In this document: piece by piece, positions 15,340 through 24,110 of the stretch
How the letters are laid out: the number at the start of each line of letters is the position of its first letter
Numbering within the stretch: position 1 is the first letter of the stretch
NCBI GenBank assembly: GCA_910579865.1
Contig: CAJTXA010000033.1
Coordinates: forward strand, 1-25,822
Length of the DNA: 25,822 nt
Reading direction: 5' to 3'
Source: an uncultured Lachnospiraceae bacterium
GTDB taxonomy: Bacteria > Bacillota > Clostridia > Lachnospirales > Lachnospiraceae
Notes under the pieces: model-generated
Database searches by the model: none
Seen by the model: the letters and a program-made list of their open reading frames with translations, nothing else
Told to the model about the DNA's origin: nothing
Made by a program: the position numbers and the translations under genes

Positions 15340-16107
15340 TCATTGAATTAAAAACTTAGAAATTAACCCTAAAATCAATAAATGCGCAGGATAAAAAATA
15401 TAGAAAAAATATTTCATCTGCCTTCCTCTCTGTTTATTATAGAAATGCATTGGAATAAATGCCAGTAAGCCAAAAATCTCTGTTAAACTACTTAAGAGCA
15501 AAACTGTTCCAGCCGCAAAATCTCTCCAAATGGCTTTCTCACGAAATAAATATAACACAACAATTAATAACACTCCATATACATTATAATCTGTTCGCAA
15601 GATATAGGCTGCACCTAATCCTCCTAATAAACAAACTACTCGTAAAATTCGGCTTCTAATATCCTCTTTTCCAAAATACCGAATTCCGCATAAAGTAACA
15701 ACTCCTATCAAAAGTGTAAAATATACATTCTGATAAGACAAATAAAATACATTCTGAAACAAAGCGAAATCAAATGGCACCTCTGATATTAACGCAAAAA
15801 TCCCCAGTCGAAATAGGTATCTTTTTATATTATGTGTATAATAAAATCCTTCCACTAACAAAAAGCAAAAAATTGGAAAGCCAATTCTCCCAACATAACG
15901 CATAATCCAGTACAACTGATAACACCTTTGCCACTGTTCTTGTGTTAAAATTATTGTGTTAGACTGAAAAATTCCATTTTGAATCAAAGCAACTGCCATA
16001 TGATCAATCAACATTGTAATAATTGCAATCCACTTTAATCCATTTCCTGTCAGCCCTTTTTGACCTGCTTTTACTTGTTTTGTTTCTGCTGTTTCCCATT
16101 TTTCCAT
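15340..16107 (-). CDS. TraX family membrane protein
   Basis: A 255-residue protein with about eight predicted membrane segments. The opening GNGLKWIAIITMLIDHMAVAL is the TraX signature, and RIGFPIFCFLLVEGFYYT follows as in the acyltransferase-like family. TraX in F plasmid acetylates pilin, but chromosomal Firmicute copies have no conjugation genes around them, and none is seen here, so the role is probably acylation of an unknown surface molecule. The start is preceded by AAAAGGA. The gene lies 48 nt upstream of the oxidoreductase gene on the same strand and may be cotranscribed with it. Confidence 0.85.
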   Translation of the reverse strand: MEKWETAETKQVKAGQKGLTGNGLKWIAIITMLIDHMAVALIQNGIFQSNTIILTQEQWQRCYQLYWIMRYVGRIGFPIFCFLLVEGFYYTHNIKRYLFRLGIFALISEVPFDFALFQNVFYLSYQNVYFTLLIGVVTLCGIRYFGKEDIRSRILRVVCLLGGLGAAYILRTDYNVYGVLLIVVLYLFREKAIWRDFAAGTVLLLSSLTEIFGLLAFIPMHFYNKQRGRQMKYFFYIFYPAHLLILGLISKFLIQ

Positions 16108-16310
16108 CTTTTTTCCTTTTCATACAATTTAATTGTATTTTACCTTTCATTCATTCTATCTCATTCTACCTGCTTCCTAATTACACTAAAATCCTAAAAT
16201 TAAAATAAATATTTCCTATTTTTAAGATCCATGTTAAAATAACAAGAACCGTTTCATTTTTTATTTTAACCAAAATGAAAAATAAAAAAGTCATAGAAAG
16301 GATTTATCAT

Positions 16311-16499
16311 ATGGAATATCATGTTGGCGACATTGTTAAACTAAAAAAACCACATCCATGCGGAAATAACGAATGGGAAATCTTGCGGGTAGGTATGGAT
16401 TTCCGCTTAAAATGCTTAGGATGTGGTCATCAAGTAATGGTCACTCGAAAACTGGTAGAAAAAAATACGAGAGGTCTGCGCCCAAAGGAGGAATCCTAA
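16311..16499 (+). CDS. DUF951 family protein (YyzM-like)
   Basis: A 62-residue small basic protein beginning MEYHVGDIVKLKKPHPCG and containing CLGCGHQVMVTR. These are the two recognisable blocks of DUF951, widespread in Firmicutes and of unknown function. Cysteines at 17, 35 and 38 suggest a metal or redox role, but this is inference. The ATG at 16311 is chosen over the in-frame ATG at 16275 because GAAAGGA lies about 8 nt upstream and the family starts at this Met. A TAAAAT box lies at 16235-16240 and a 9-bp inverted repeat (TTTCATTTT at 16252, AAAATGAAA at 16272) is in the leader. It converges on the Sir2 gene. Confidence 0.88.
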   Translation: MEYHVGDIVKLKKPHPCGNNEWEILRVGMDFRLKCLGCGHQVMVTRKLVEKNTRGLRPKEES

Positions 16500-16525
16500 G
16501 GGCATCCTCTTACTTTACTTAAATT

Positions 16526-17239
16526 TTAAACTTGAGAAAATACTTTTCCCAAGCTATCTTGTATCAAGAGATTCGCTCTTGCATCCATAGGAGTTACTGA
16601 CCGATTAATTAAAACTAATTTATTTCCTTGATAATAGTCAATTAACCCTGCCGCTGGATAAACTGTTAAAGAAGTTCCTCCAACAATTAAAACATCTGCC
16701 TTTTGAATTTTATTGATTGCTTCTGATAAAATTGCAGAATCCAATCCCTCTTCATAAAGTACAACATCTGGTTTAATTCTTCCGCCACAACTGCACCTAG
16801 GAACATCCTTTCCATTCAAAATCTCTTCTATCCCATAAAACTTATGACAAGACTGACAATAATTTCGCAGTACAGAACCATGTAATTCCAATACACACTG
16901 ACTTCCTGCTTTTTGATGGAGTCCATCAATATTCTGTGTAATTACTGCCTTTAATTTTCCCTCTTTTTCTAATTCCGCTAGGCGAATATGTGTCTGATTT
17001 GGTTTTGCATCAGGAAAAAGCATCTTACTTCTATAAAATCGATAAAACTCCTCTGTATGACTTTGATAAAAACTATGACTTAATATTATTTCTGGGGGAT
17101 ATTGATATTGTTGGTGATAAAGCCCATCTACACTTCGAAAATCAGGTATCTTACTTTCTGTAGAAACCCCTGCTCCACCAAAAAATACAATATTCTCACT
17201 TTCTTTCACCCATTTTTTTAATTGTTCTATTGTATTCAT
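16526..17239 (-). CDS. Sir2 family NAD-dependent protein deacylase (sirtuin)
   Basis: A 237-residue sirtuin of normal bacterial length. NAD-binding motifs are GAGVST (22-27) and IPDFRS (31-36), TQNIDGLH lies at 101-108, and the catalytic His120 is in LELHGSV. Zinc ligands are Cys128, Cys131, Cys149 and Cys151 (CQSC, CSC). Then GTSLTVYPAAG and VLINRS complete the Rossmann part. The reaction removes acetyl or other acyl groups from lysine using NAD+, in the cytoplasm. The specificity pocket cannot be judged. Its start is preceded by AAAGGGGA. It is divergent from the MATE gene with 188 bp between, and convergent with DUF951. Confidence 0.95.
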   Translation of the reverse strand: MNTIEQLKKWVKESENIVFFGGAGVSTESKIPDFRSVDGLYHQQYQYPPEIILSHSFYQSHTEEFYRFYRSKMLFPDAKPNQTHIRLAELEKEGKLKAVITQNIDGLHQKAGSQCVLELHGSVLRNYCQSCHKFYGIEEILNGKDVPRCSCGGRIKPDVVLYEEGLDSAILSEAINKIQKADVLIVGGTSLTVYPAAGLIDYYQGNKLVLINRSVTPMDARANLLIQDSLGKVFSQV

Positions 17240-17365
17240 TTTTATTTCCCCTTTATTTTAAATTGCTTAAAAAACTTTCTTTTATTATATCTAGATATCT
17301 CAAAAAAGAAAAGAAATTTAATAGAAAAAGATAATAAAAAACATTCCTTTTTCTATTGTTATGAG

Positions 17366-17371
17366 TATAAT
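17366..17371 (+). promoter_or_regulatory. TATAAT -10 box for the MATE gene
   Basis: A perfect TATAAT about 57 bp before the MATE start. The -35 at 17-bp spacing is poor (ATTCCT at 17343-17348), so the promoter call rests on the -10 alone. Confidence 0.35.
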
Positions 17372-17427
17372 AGAAAATATTGACTACCTATACTTTATTT
17401 ACAGCTTTTAAAAGCAAAGGAGAAATT

Positions 17428-18798
17428 ATGTTTTTTCAATATTCTAAATCCCCAAAATTACCAGAAGGTTCTTTAAAGCCTCTCTTTTCCAGTCAATCTT
17501 TATATCAGCTCATTATCCCTTTGATTATTGAGCAATTTCTATCTGTATTTGTAGGAATGGTTGATATTATGATGATTTCCTCTTCTGGAGAGGCAGCTGT
17601 ATCTGGTATTTCTTTAGTTGATACCATTAATATTTTATTGATTAATTTATTTTCTGCTCTAGCCACAGGAGGTTCTGTTGTTGCTGCTCATTATTTAGGA
17701 CAGAAAAAAACGGATAAGGCCTGTCTAAGTGCAAACCAGCTTATCCTATCAGTTACTGTATTATCTTCTGTTATTGCACTAACTTCTCTTCTCTTTAACC
17801 GACCACTTTTATCCCTTATCTTTGGTCATGTAGAAGAAACTGTTATGGAAAGTGCTGTTATCTATTTTTATCTATCCGCTTTATCCTATCCATTCTTAGG
17901 AATTTATAATGGTTGTGCTGCATTATGTCGCTCTATGGGAAATTCAAAAATTTCCATGAAAACCTCACTCTGTATGAATCTTATTAATATTGTAGGAAAC
18001 TCCGTTTTCCTCTATCTTTTTAATATGGGAGTAGCAGGAGTCGGAATGGCAACTTTAATTTCTCGTGTCACTGCTGCTATTATTATGTGTGTTATTATTT
18101 TAAATAAAAATAATACCATCTATGTTGATTTCGCAATAGGATTTGCTCCTAAATTTGCAATTATCAAAGATATTTTAAAGGTTGGTATTCCAACTGGTCT
18201 AGAAAATAGTATCTTTCAGTTAGGAAAAATCTTAGTACAAAGCCTAATTGCCAGTTTTGGTACTGCTGCTATCGCTGCAAATGCTGTTGCCAGTACTGTT
18301 GCCTCTTTTGAAGTAATTCCTGCTGCCGCTATAGGATTGGCAATGGTCACAGTAACTGGACAAGCCTATGGAGCAAAGCGAAAAGAGGAAACCATTTACT
18401 ATGTAAAACGATTGATGAAAATGGCCTATTTCTCTATTACAATTACCTCTCTTTTCACTTGTATCGCTGCTCCTGCAATTATTCGATTTTACAGTCTATC
18501 CAAAGAAGCTTCTTCTATTGCATTAAGTATTATTTTATATCATGGAATTGCCTGTATTTTAATCTGGCCGTCCTCCTTTGCCTTACCAAATGCACTCCGT
18601 GCTACTGACAATGCAAAATACACAATGATTGTTTCTATTCTTTCTATGTGGATCTTCCGAATTGGATTTAGTTATCTTATTGGTGGTTCTATGGGATTTG
18701 GTGCACTAGGTGTTTGGATCGCTATGTCAATTGATTGGGCTGTTCGAAGCATCTGCTTTTTATGGAAATTTCGAGGCGGAAAATGGCTTGCCCATTAA
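17428..18798 (+). CDS. MATE family efflux transporter
   Basis: A 456-residue, 12-segment membrane exporter using a sodium or proton gradient. The N-terminal half contains QLIIPLIIEQFLSVFVGMVD and a VAAHYLGQKKTDKA loop. The second half repeats the layout with GIPTGLENSIFQLGKILVQS and GQAYGAKRKEE, the internal pseudo-repeat of MATE proteins. The start at ATG 17428 follows AAAGGAG with 5-nt spacing; the earlier open frame upstream has no ribosome site. Substrate likely cationic drugs or metabolites but unknown. It converges with the small membrane protein gene, with only 7 nt between the two stops and no clear terminator. Confidence 0.93.
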   Translation: MFFQYSKSPKLPEGSLKPLFSSQSLYQLIIPLIIEQFLSVFVGMVDIMMISSSGEAAVSGISLVDTINILLINLFSALATGGSVVAAHYLGQKKTDKACLSANQLILSVTVLSSVIALTSLLFNRPLLSLIFGHVEETVMESAVIYFYLSALSYPFLGIYNGCAALCRSMGNSKISMKTSLCMNLINIVGNSVFLYLFNMGVAGVGMATLISRVTAAIIMCVIILNKNNTIYVDFAIGFAPKFAIIKDILKVGIPTGLENSIFQLGKILVQSLIASFGTAAIAANAVASTVASFEVIPAAAIGLAMVTVTGQAYGAKRKEETIYYVKRLMKMAYFSITITSLFTCIAAPAIIRFYSLSKEASSIALSIILYHGIACILIWPSSFALPNALRATDNAKYTMIVSILSMWIFRIGFSYLIGGSMGFGALGVWIAMSIDWAVRSICFLWKFRGGKWLAH

Positions 18799-18805
18799 AT
18801 ATTGG

Positions 18806-19318
18806 CTAGTTCTCAAATTTTCCATTTCCTTTCTTTTGTGTGGCATGGCCTGAATTATGAAATACTTTATAAATATACCATGCCATCGCTCCTCCTACTC
18901 CTATACTTAATAGATAACAAATTGGGAAAAGCCACCACATTGTCATTACAATTGCTCCCTGATAATCTTCTTCCATATAATACAATGTAATCTCTTCCTT
19001 TTTACATCCTGCTTTTGAAACATTAATAATATACCGATTCCCATTTGGTGCATCAAAACGAGTGGTATCATCTCCCGGATTATATGGAACTGTAACGGCT
19101 GTTCCCTTAAAATATACTATTAATTCCTCTAAATGCAGATGTAAAGTTAATAAAAATACCCCTATCATAAATCCCAAAATCAGCAATGGCAATCTAATTT
19201 CATCAAACTTTAGCTTTTGTATCTCTTTTTTACTTAATTTCCTTGCACTTCCAACTCCAGAACCTTCATAATCTACATTATCCCTTGCCATACGATCTTT
19301 TAAAAATACTTCATTCAT
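18806..19318 (-). CDS. Unknown two-segment membrane protein
   Basis: I do not recognise this 170-residue protein. Residues 1-42 are charged and probably cytoplasmic. Residues about 43-62 (LPLLILGFMIGVFLLTLHLH) form one membrane segment. Residues about 63-122 are probably outside the cell and contain DDTTRFDAPNGNRYIINVSK. Residues 123-148 form a second segment (WWLFPICYLLSIGVGGAMAW), and the tail is basic. There is no signal peptide and no catalytic motif. GGGGAG lies 9 nt before the ATG. It begins 19 nt after the histidine phosphatase gene on the same strand, so they are an operon. Confidence 0.75.
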   Translation of the reverse strand: MNEVFLKDRMARDNVDYEGSGVGSARKLSKKEIQKLKFDEIRLPLLILGFMIGVFLLTLHLHLEELIVYFKGTAVTVPYNPGDDTTRFDAPNGNRYIINVSKAGCKKEEITLYYMEEDYQGAIVMTMWWLFPICYLLSIGVGGAMAWYIYKVFHNSGHATQKKGNGKFEN

Positions 19319-19337
19319 ATCAAGTTACTCCCCTAAT

Positions 19338-20063
19338 TCAATCATGTCTTTCCTGACTTTCATATGTTTCGCAAAACCTAGCTGCAAAAGCAGGTTCCTC
19401 TTTAGCAGCATATAAATGAGAAATATCTCCAAATCCATTTATCCGAAATAGAGCAACTCCCTTTCTACGCTCTTCTGTAATCAAAGTTGTAACTGAAGTA
19501 GGCGCTGCACAAAATCCATGTAAGATTGTCATTGGAGAAACTCCAAGTAAATGACTAAGTAATATACACTCCAATCCAAAATGACAGAAAAATACAATTG
19601 TATCCTGATTAGCCTGTTCTACTCGATAGTAATTTTTCTCTCGCACATATCCATAAGATGCCAAAAATTGATCAAATGATTGTGTCACCCAATCATACTC
19701 CTGTTTTACCTTCCCATCTTGCAAAATCTCTGTTGTTGCCCAATCATATCGGTCATAATACTTTTCTTCTACAGTCCAATCTGTAGGAAGCCAATCCCAA
19801 ATAATAGATTCTCGTTTTCTATCCGGTCGTATAATTCTAGCAGCAAATTCCCGAAGCCAAAGACACTCTTCTGCCTCTCTATTCATCTTTTTTAATGTAT
19901 AAGAAGCAGTTTCCTTTGCTCTGCCAAGCGGAGATACATAAAATGCTTTAATATCCATTTTTGCCAATCGTTCAGCCAGACAGGCTGCTTCCACCCGTCC
20001 TTTTTCTGTTAAAGCATCATTGACATAATCAGGATCTCCATGCCGAATAATCAATATTTTCAT
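19338..20063 (-). CDS. Histidine phosphatase family protein (phosphoglycerate mutase-like)
   Basis: A 241-residue enzyme of the His-phosphatase superfamily. The phosphoacceptor motif LIIRHGDPDY is at 4-13 with His8, SPLGRAKETA gives the phosphate-binding Arg, and FFCHFGLECI near 165 carries the second His. A long middle insert with WDWLPTDWTVEEKYYDRYD is typical of a Firmicute subgroup annotated only as histidine phosphatase. The likely reaction is hydrolysis of a phosphate ester; the substrate is unknown. AAGGTG precedes the start. It heads a two-gene operon with the membrane protein downstream. Confidence 0.9.
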   Translation of the reverse strand: MKILIIRHGDPDYVNDALTEKGRVEAACLAERLAKMDIKAFYVSPLGRAKETASYTLKKMNREAEECLWLREFAARIIRPDRKRESIIWDWLPTDWTVEEKYYDRYDWATTEILQDGKVKQEYDWVTQSFDQFLASYGYVREKNYYRVEQANQDTIVFFCHFGLECILLSHLLGVSPMTILHGFCAAPTSVTTLITEERRKGVALFRINGFGDISHLYAAKEEPAFAARFCETYESQERHD

Positions 20064-20179
20064 ATCACCTTCTTAACCTTTGCCCTTTCTTATTCTATCC
20101 TATTTTTCTATCTTCATTTTCTTCCTTTCCTTTTATTTCGTCAAGCATTTTATTCAAAAAATTTTTATTTTAACATTTA

Positions 20180-21964
20180 TTAGGCAATATTTTTAAACTG
20201 TGCCTGATATAATTCATAATAGGCTCCCTTCTTTTCCATCAGTTCCTGATGATTTCCAGCCTCATAAATTCCTCCTTTATCAATTACAAAGATCCGATCT
20301 GCATTTTTAATTGTAGATAACCGATGGGCAATTACAAAAGATGTCCTTCCTTTTAACAAAGTCTCTATTCCCTGTTGCACTAAAATCTCAGTATGTGTAT
20401 CAATACTAGAAGTTGCCTCATCTAAAATTAAAATCTTAGGCTGAGATACCATTGTTCGAGCAAATGCCAAAAGCTGCCGCTGCCCAACTGAAAGTCTTGT
20501 ACCTCTCTCACTAATCTCAGTATCATACCCATGTTCTAACTTCATAATAAACTCATGTGCATGAACCGCTTTCGCTGCTGCCACAATCTCCTCTTCTGTT
20601 GCTTCCAAACGTCCATACCGAATATTTTCCCGAATCGTACCAGAAAATAGAAAATTGTCCTGTGTCATTACTCCCATTTGCATCCGAAGACTATGAATCG
20701 ACACATTCCTTAAACTATGTCCATCTACCAAAATATCTCCATCCATAATATCATAAAATCGGCTAATCAAATTTACAATTGTTGTTTTTCCTGCACCAGT
20801 AGGGCCAACCAAAGCGATTGTCTCTCCCGCCTTTACCTCAAAGCTAACGTCCTGCAAAACCATCTTATCTGGTTCATCTGAGTAAGCAAAAGAAACATGA
20901 TCAAAACAAATCTCTCCTTGAATTACAGGAAGCTCATATACTCCATCTCGATCTGCCACTTCTGGCACAGTATCCAAAATATCAAAAATCCGTTCTGCTG
21001 CTGAAATATTTGTTACAATCCTATTATAAAAACTTGCTAAATTCCGAATAGGAGTCCAAAACATAGAAAGGTAAGTAGAAAAAGCCATAAACGTACCAAT
21101 TCCAACTGTTCCAATACCAAGTATTTGAATCCCTATAAAGTAAAGCAAAAATCCACCAAATCCCCAAGTAATTTCGATTAAAGGCCCAAAACCATCTGCA
21201 AATATTACTGCATCTGTAAACGATTTTCGATGTTCTTCCAAAAGTGTATCAAAACTTTCATTTGATTCCTCTTCTGCTGTAAAGCTTTGCACAATTCGTA
21301 TTCCAGAAAGATTTTCATGAATAAATGCAGTAATATTTGAAGTCTTCTTTCGAAATACCTGCCATGCCTTATGAGAAAATCCTTGAATGATATACATCCC
21401 GCCAGCTAAAAATGGCAGCATAATAATTGCTGATAAAGCCAAACGAATATTTTTTACCATCATAATTCCTGCAACAGCAAGAATTGTAAGAAAATCTGGA
21501 ATTAGCTTTGTAACACTATCTGAGAGCACCTCCTTTAGAGAATTTACATCCCCAATTATACGAGCTAAAATCTTCCCAGTTGGACGACTGTCAAAAAAGC
21601 TAAAGCTTAACTTTTGAATATGAATATATAGTTCATTTCGAATTGTAAGTAATACCTGATTTGATACTTTCGCCATAATAATCATACGAGCCTTTACTCC
21701 AATAATATAGATCACATTTAAAATAACTGCTAAAATCCCAAGTTGTATCAATCCATCTATATCTCGATTTGCAATATTTATATTTACAGCATGTTCTATA
21801 ATAAGTGGATTCATTAATGAAATTGTAATTGTCACTGCCATAATTAAAAGTACAATTACAATTTGTTTTTTATAGACAAATAAATATCGATACAGTCGAA
21901 CCAAAGTATCTTTTTTTAACACCTCTTTTTGATACTCATCCTCTTTAAATGTATTCACTGCCAT
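20180..21964 (-). CDS. ABC exporter half-transporter with catalytic Walker B (BmrD-like)
   Basis: A 594-residue fusion of a six-segment membrane domain (about 30-320) and an ATPase. Walker A is GPTGAGKTT (387-395), Q loop Gln435, signature LSVGQRQ (491-497), Walker B ILILDE with Glu516, and switch His547. The signature has Val in place of the usual Gly (LSGGQ), while the Walker B Glu is intact. This matches the BmrD/TM288 side of heterodimeric exporters, in which the deviating signature serves the inactive ATP site. Start ATG follows GAGGTGAAATAAA. It lies 23 nt after its partner gene, in one operon controlled by the structured leader upstream. Substrate is probably a drug or hydrophobic metabolite. 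Confidence 0.95.
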   Translation of the reverse strand: MAVNTFKEDEYQKEVLKKDTLVRLYRYLFVYKKQIVIVLLIMAVTITISLMNPLIIEHAVNINIANRDIDGLIQLGILAVILNVIYIIGVKARMIIMAKVSNQVLLTIRNELYIHIQKLSFSFFDSRPTGKILARIIGDVNSLKEVLSDSVTKLIPDFLTILAVAGIMMVKNIRLALSAIIMLPFLAGGMYIIQGFSHKAWQVFRKKTSNITAFIHENLSGIRIVQSFTAEEESNESFDTLLEEHRKSFTDAVIFADGFGPLIEITWGFGGFLLYFIGIQILGIGTVGIGTFMAFSTYLSMFWTPIRNLASFYNRIVTNISAAERIFDILDTVPEVADRDGVYELPVIQGEICFDHVSFAYSDEPDKMVLQDVSFEVKAGETIALVGPTGAGKTTIVNLISRFYDIMDGDILVDGHSLRNVSIHSLRMQMGVMTQDNFLFSGTIRENIRYGRLEATEEEIVAAAKAVHAHEFIMKLEHGYDTEISERGTRLSVGQRQLLAFARTMVSQPKILILDEATSSIDTHTEILVQQGIETLLKGRTSFVIAHRLSTIKNADRIFVIDKGGIYEAGNHQELMEKKGAYYELYQAQFKNIA

Positions 21965-21987
21965 TTTATTTCACCTCACAAATCAAT

Positions 21988-23733
21988 TTAGTTTCCTACT
22001 ACTTTTAAGGCTTTCCGATAATCCCCATACTGTGCCTCATAAGTAGAATAATAAAATCCCTTTTTCTCCATCAAGCTTTGATGTGTTCCTCGTTCTACTA
22101 CCTGTCCATGTTCTAATATAATAATTTCATCTGCATATTTTACGGCCGAAATACGATGTGCAATAATTACTTTTGTAGTATCTTTTAAATCTGCTAATTT
22201 CTGCTGAATTTCATATTCTGTCTCCATATCAAGTGCAGAAGTAGAATCATCTAAAATTAAAATTGGTGCTTTCTTTGCCAATGCACGGGCAATACTAATC
22301 CGCTGCTTTTGTCCGCCAGAAAGTCCGACTCCTCGTTCTCCAATTACTGTTTCATACTGATTGCTCATTCGTTCAATAAATCCCTGCGCACTTGCTGAGC
22401 GAACTGCTTCCCGAACGGTTTCCTCTGGCATAGTTGCTCGTTGTCCAAGTCTTACATTTTCTCGAATTGTATCCGAAAAAAGAAAAACATCTTGCATTAC
22501 AACAGCCATACTTTGCCGAATTGTTTCCAAAGGAAGTTTTCTAATATCAATCCCATTCAGCAAAATAGTACCTTCCGATACATCATAAAATCGTTCTATT
22601 AAATTTACAATTGACGTTTTTCCAGAACCAGTCATTCCCATAATACCAATTGTTTTTCCCTGTTCTAATTTAAAACTGACATCTTTTAAAATCTCAGTAT
22701 TATTCATAGAAAAACTTACTTTACGAAATTCTAAATTTCCCTTTTGTTCACTTGGAATCACTAGCTCTTCTTGATTTCTAATTTCTGGCTGTTCTGCTAA
22801 AATCCGATTAATTTTTTTATTGGATGCCAATGCAGAAGCCAAATCATTACTTAGCCACCCTAAAATTTCCATTGGCCAGATAATATTATTTGCATATTCC
22901 GCAAATGCTCCTAACTGTCCAATTGAAATTTCATCTTGCATTACCAAAATACCTCCTATAATAATAATAAACACCAGTTGTATCTTGGCTAAAAATGAAA
23001 TATTTGGATCATACTTCGCTAAGGTTCGTGCTTGCCGCATATTCAAATTATAATATTTTTGATTATGTTTTTTAAATTTTTCAATTTCATAATCCTCTTT
23101 TGCAAATGCTTTTACGGTTCGGACTCCTGCTAGATTTTCCTGAGCAACCGTATTTAATTCTGCATTTTGTTCACTAATTTCATCATAGACGATACCAAGT
23201 TGTTTTTCCATTTTAATTGCAATATAGCCTACGATTGGCATTACTGCCAAAGGAATTAATGTTAATTTGGGACTGATTGTCAGCATACAATAAAGTACAG
23301 CAATGATATGTATACTTCCTTCAATAATCAACATACTAACCATTCCAACTGCATTCCATACCTTATCCACATCATCTTTTACACGAGCCATTAGTTCTCC
23401 TGTATTATTCTGATCAAAATAACGCATAGAAAGTGTTTCGATATGCTGAAACAAATTGCGCCGCATATCACATGCTATTTTCATACTGGTAATATCAAAA
23501 GTAAACTCCTTTGTATACTGAAAAACTGCCCGACCCAATCCAATCCCCAAAAGGGCAAACAAAAGCTTTGTTAAAAGTTCTAATTTTCCTCCAACAATGA
23601 CATCATCAATTACACTTTTTGTTACTTGTGGTGCAAGTATATCTAAAAAAATACTGCATATCATAGCAACCATTGCTGTTAAATACAAATACCAATATCG
23701 CAGAACATACTTTTTAATTGGATTCTTTTTCAT
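21988..23733 (-). CDS. ABC exporter half-transporter with degenerate Walker B (BmrC-like)
   Basis: A 581-residue membrane-ATPase fusion. Membrane segments lie between about 10 and 300. Walker A is GMTGSGKTS (366-374), signature LSGGQKQR (471-478), Walker B ILILDDSTSALD (491-502), and switch His525. The catalytic Glu after Walker B is Asp496, so this nucleotide site should hydrolyse ATP poorly, as in BmrC and TM287. With its partner it forms a heterodimer with one active and one inactive site. ATG 23733 is chosen because AGGAG lies 10 nt upstream; an in-frame GTG at 23763 would place the ribosome site inside the gene. It is the first gene after the leader at 23793-24110, so its transcription probably depends on read-through of that leader's terminator. 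Confidence 0.93.
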   Translation of the reverse strand: MKKNPIKKYVLRYWYLYLTAMVAMICSIFLDILAPQVTKSVIDDVIVGGKLELLTKLLFALLGIGLGRAVFQYTKEFTFDITSMKIACDMRRNLFQHIETLSMRYFDQNNTGELMARVKDDVDKVWNAVGMVSMLIIEGSIHIIAVLYCMLTISPKLTLIPLAVMPIVGYIAIKMEKQLGIVYDEISEQNAELNTVAQENLAGVRTVKAFAKEDYEIEKFKKHNQKYYNLNMRQARTLAKYDPNISFLAKIQLVFIIIIGGILVMQDEISIGQLGAFAEYANNIIWPMEILGWLSNDLASALASNKKINRILAEQPEIRNQEELVIPSEQKGNLEFRKVSFSMNNTEILKDVSFKLEQGKTIGIMGMTGSGKTSIVNLIERFYDVSEGTILLNGIDIRKLPLETIRQSMAVVMQDVFLFSDTIRENVRLGQRATMPEETVREAVRSASAQGFIERMSNQYETVIGERGVGLSGGQKQRISIARALAKKAPILILDDSTSALDMETEYEIQQKLADLKDTTKVIIAHRISAVKYADEIIILEHGQVVERGTHQSLMEKKGFYYSTYEAQYGDYRKALKVVGN

Positions 23734-23792
23734 AACTTTACTTCTCCTTCCATTTTTGTACACCTTACCTTTCTTCTTACAAATAAAACAAC

Positions 23793-23824
23793 AAAAAAAC
23801 AGGCCTGAACTATATCCAAGCCTG
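23793..23824 (-). terminator. Terminator just upstream of the ABC exporter genes (attenuator)
   Basis: The minus strand has 5' arm CAGGCTTG (23824-23817) and 3' arm CAGGCCTG (23807-23800), pairing with one mismatch around a 9-nt loop, then seven T residues (23799-23793). It ends 59 nt before the exporter start codon on the same strand, so it would stop leader transcripts before the gene. On the plus strand a T-run also follows, so it may work both ways. Confidence 0.75.
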
Positions 23825-24027
23825 CTTTTTATCTACTTTTCTATGACAGCCTGCCACTTTTTCGCACAAAAAGTCTTGTCTTTCCCTTTTTGTTTTGGTA
23901 CAGATAGTAATATATACCTTGAAAGAAAAGCTACAGCTCTCATAGACTGCAGCGGTTCTTCACATAAAATGCGATTTGGTCTTGTCTTTCCCCAAATCTC
24001 TTTTATATTCCAAAACTAAGGCAGGCT
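23793..24027 (-). ncRNA. Candidate structured regulatory leader RNA of the ABC exporter operon
   Basis: In transcript order: segment A, AGCCTGCC (24027-24020), lies inside the small ORF. Hairpin H1 (23998-23973) has a 7-bp stem and a 12-nt loop. H3 (23953-23930) is a 7-bp stem with one G-U pair. H4 (23918-23897) is a 6-bp stem with one G-U. H2 (23892-23867) has a 7-bp stem, with the same loop GGAAAGACAAGA as H1 on a different stem sequence. Segment B, GGCAGGCT (23855-23848), is perfectly complementary to A and would close the whole domain. The terminator follows. Its 5' arm repeats GCAGGCT (23825-23819), so A can also pair with it, and B can also pair with the terminator's 3' arm. This is the layout of an attenuator or riboswitch-like switch. 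I do not recognise it as a known RNA family. Confidence 0.65.
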
Positions 24028-24110
24028 ACGATTTCTATTTCAACCATTTTCCGTACATTTTGTACATCAACTTCTAATATATCTACATATGTAATCATTG
24101 GTCTAAACAT
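24003..24110 (-). CDS. 35-residue leader peptide ORF upstream of the ABC exporter
   Basis: A 35-codon frame from ATG 24110 to TAA 24003, opening MFRPMITYVDILEVDVQNVR. It has a very good ribosome site, GGGAGG with 8-nt spacing (24124-24119). It carries no membrane segment or signal peptide and is rich in Val, Ile and Glu. Codons 29-30 (Ala-Cys) contain segment A, which can pair with downstream leader segments, so a ribosome there would change the leader fold. In Bacillus subtilis the heterodimeric exporter BmrCD is preceded by the leader peptide BmrB, which controls it by translation-dependent attenuation. The position here is analogous, though I see no sequence likeness to BmrB. It could also be a free small protein. 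Confidence 0.6.
   Translation of the reverse strand: MFRPMITYVDILEVDVQNVRKMVEIEIVACLSFGI

Noticed and set aside
23597..24019. 140-codon plus-strand frame over the exporter leader
   Set aside because: It is antisense to the exporter gene start and the structured leader, lacks a ribosome site and shows no domain.
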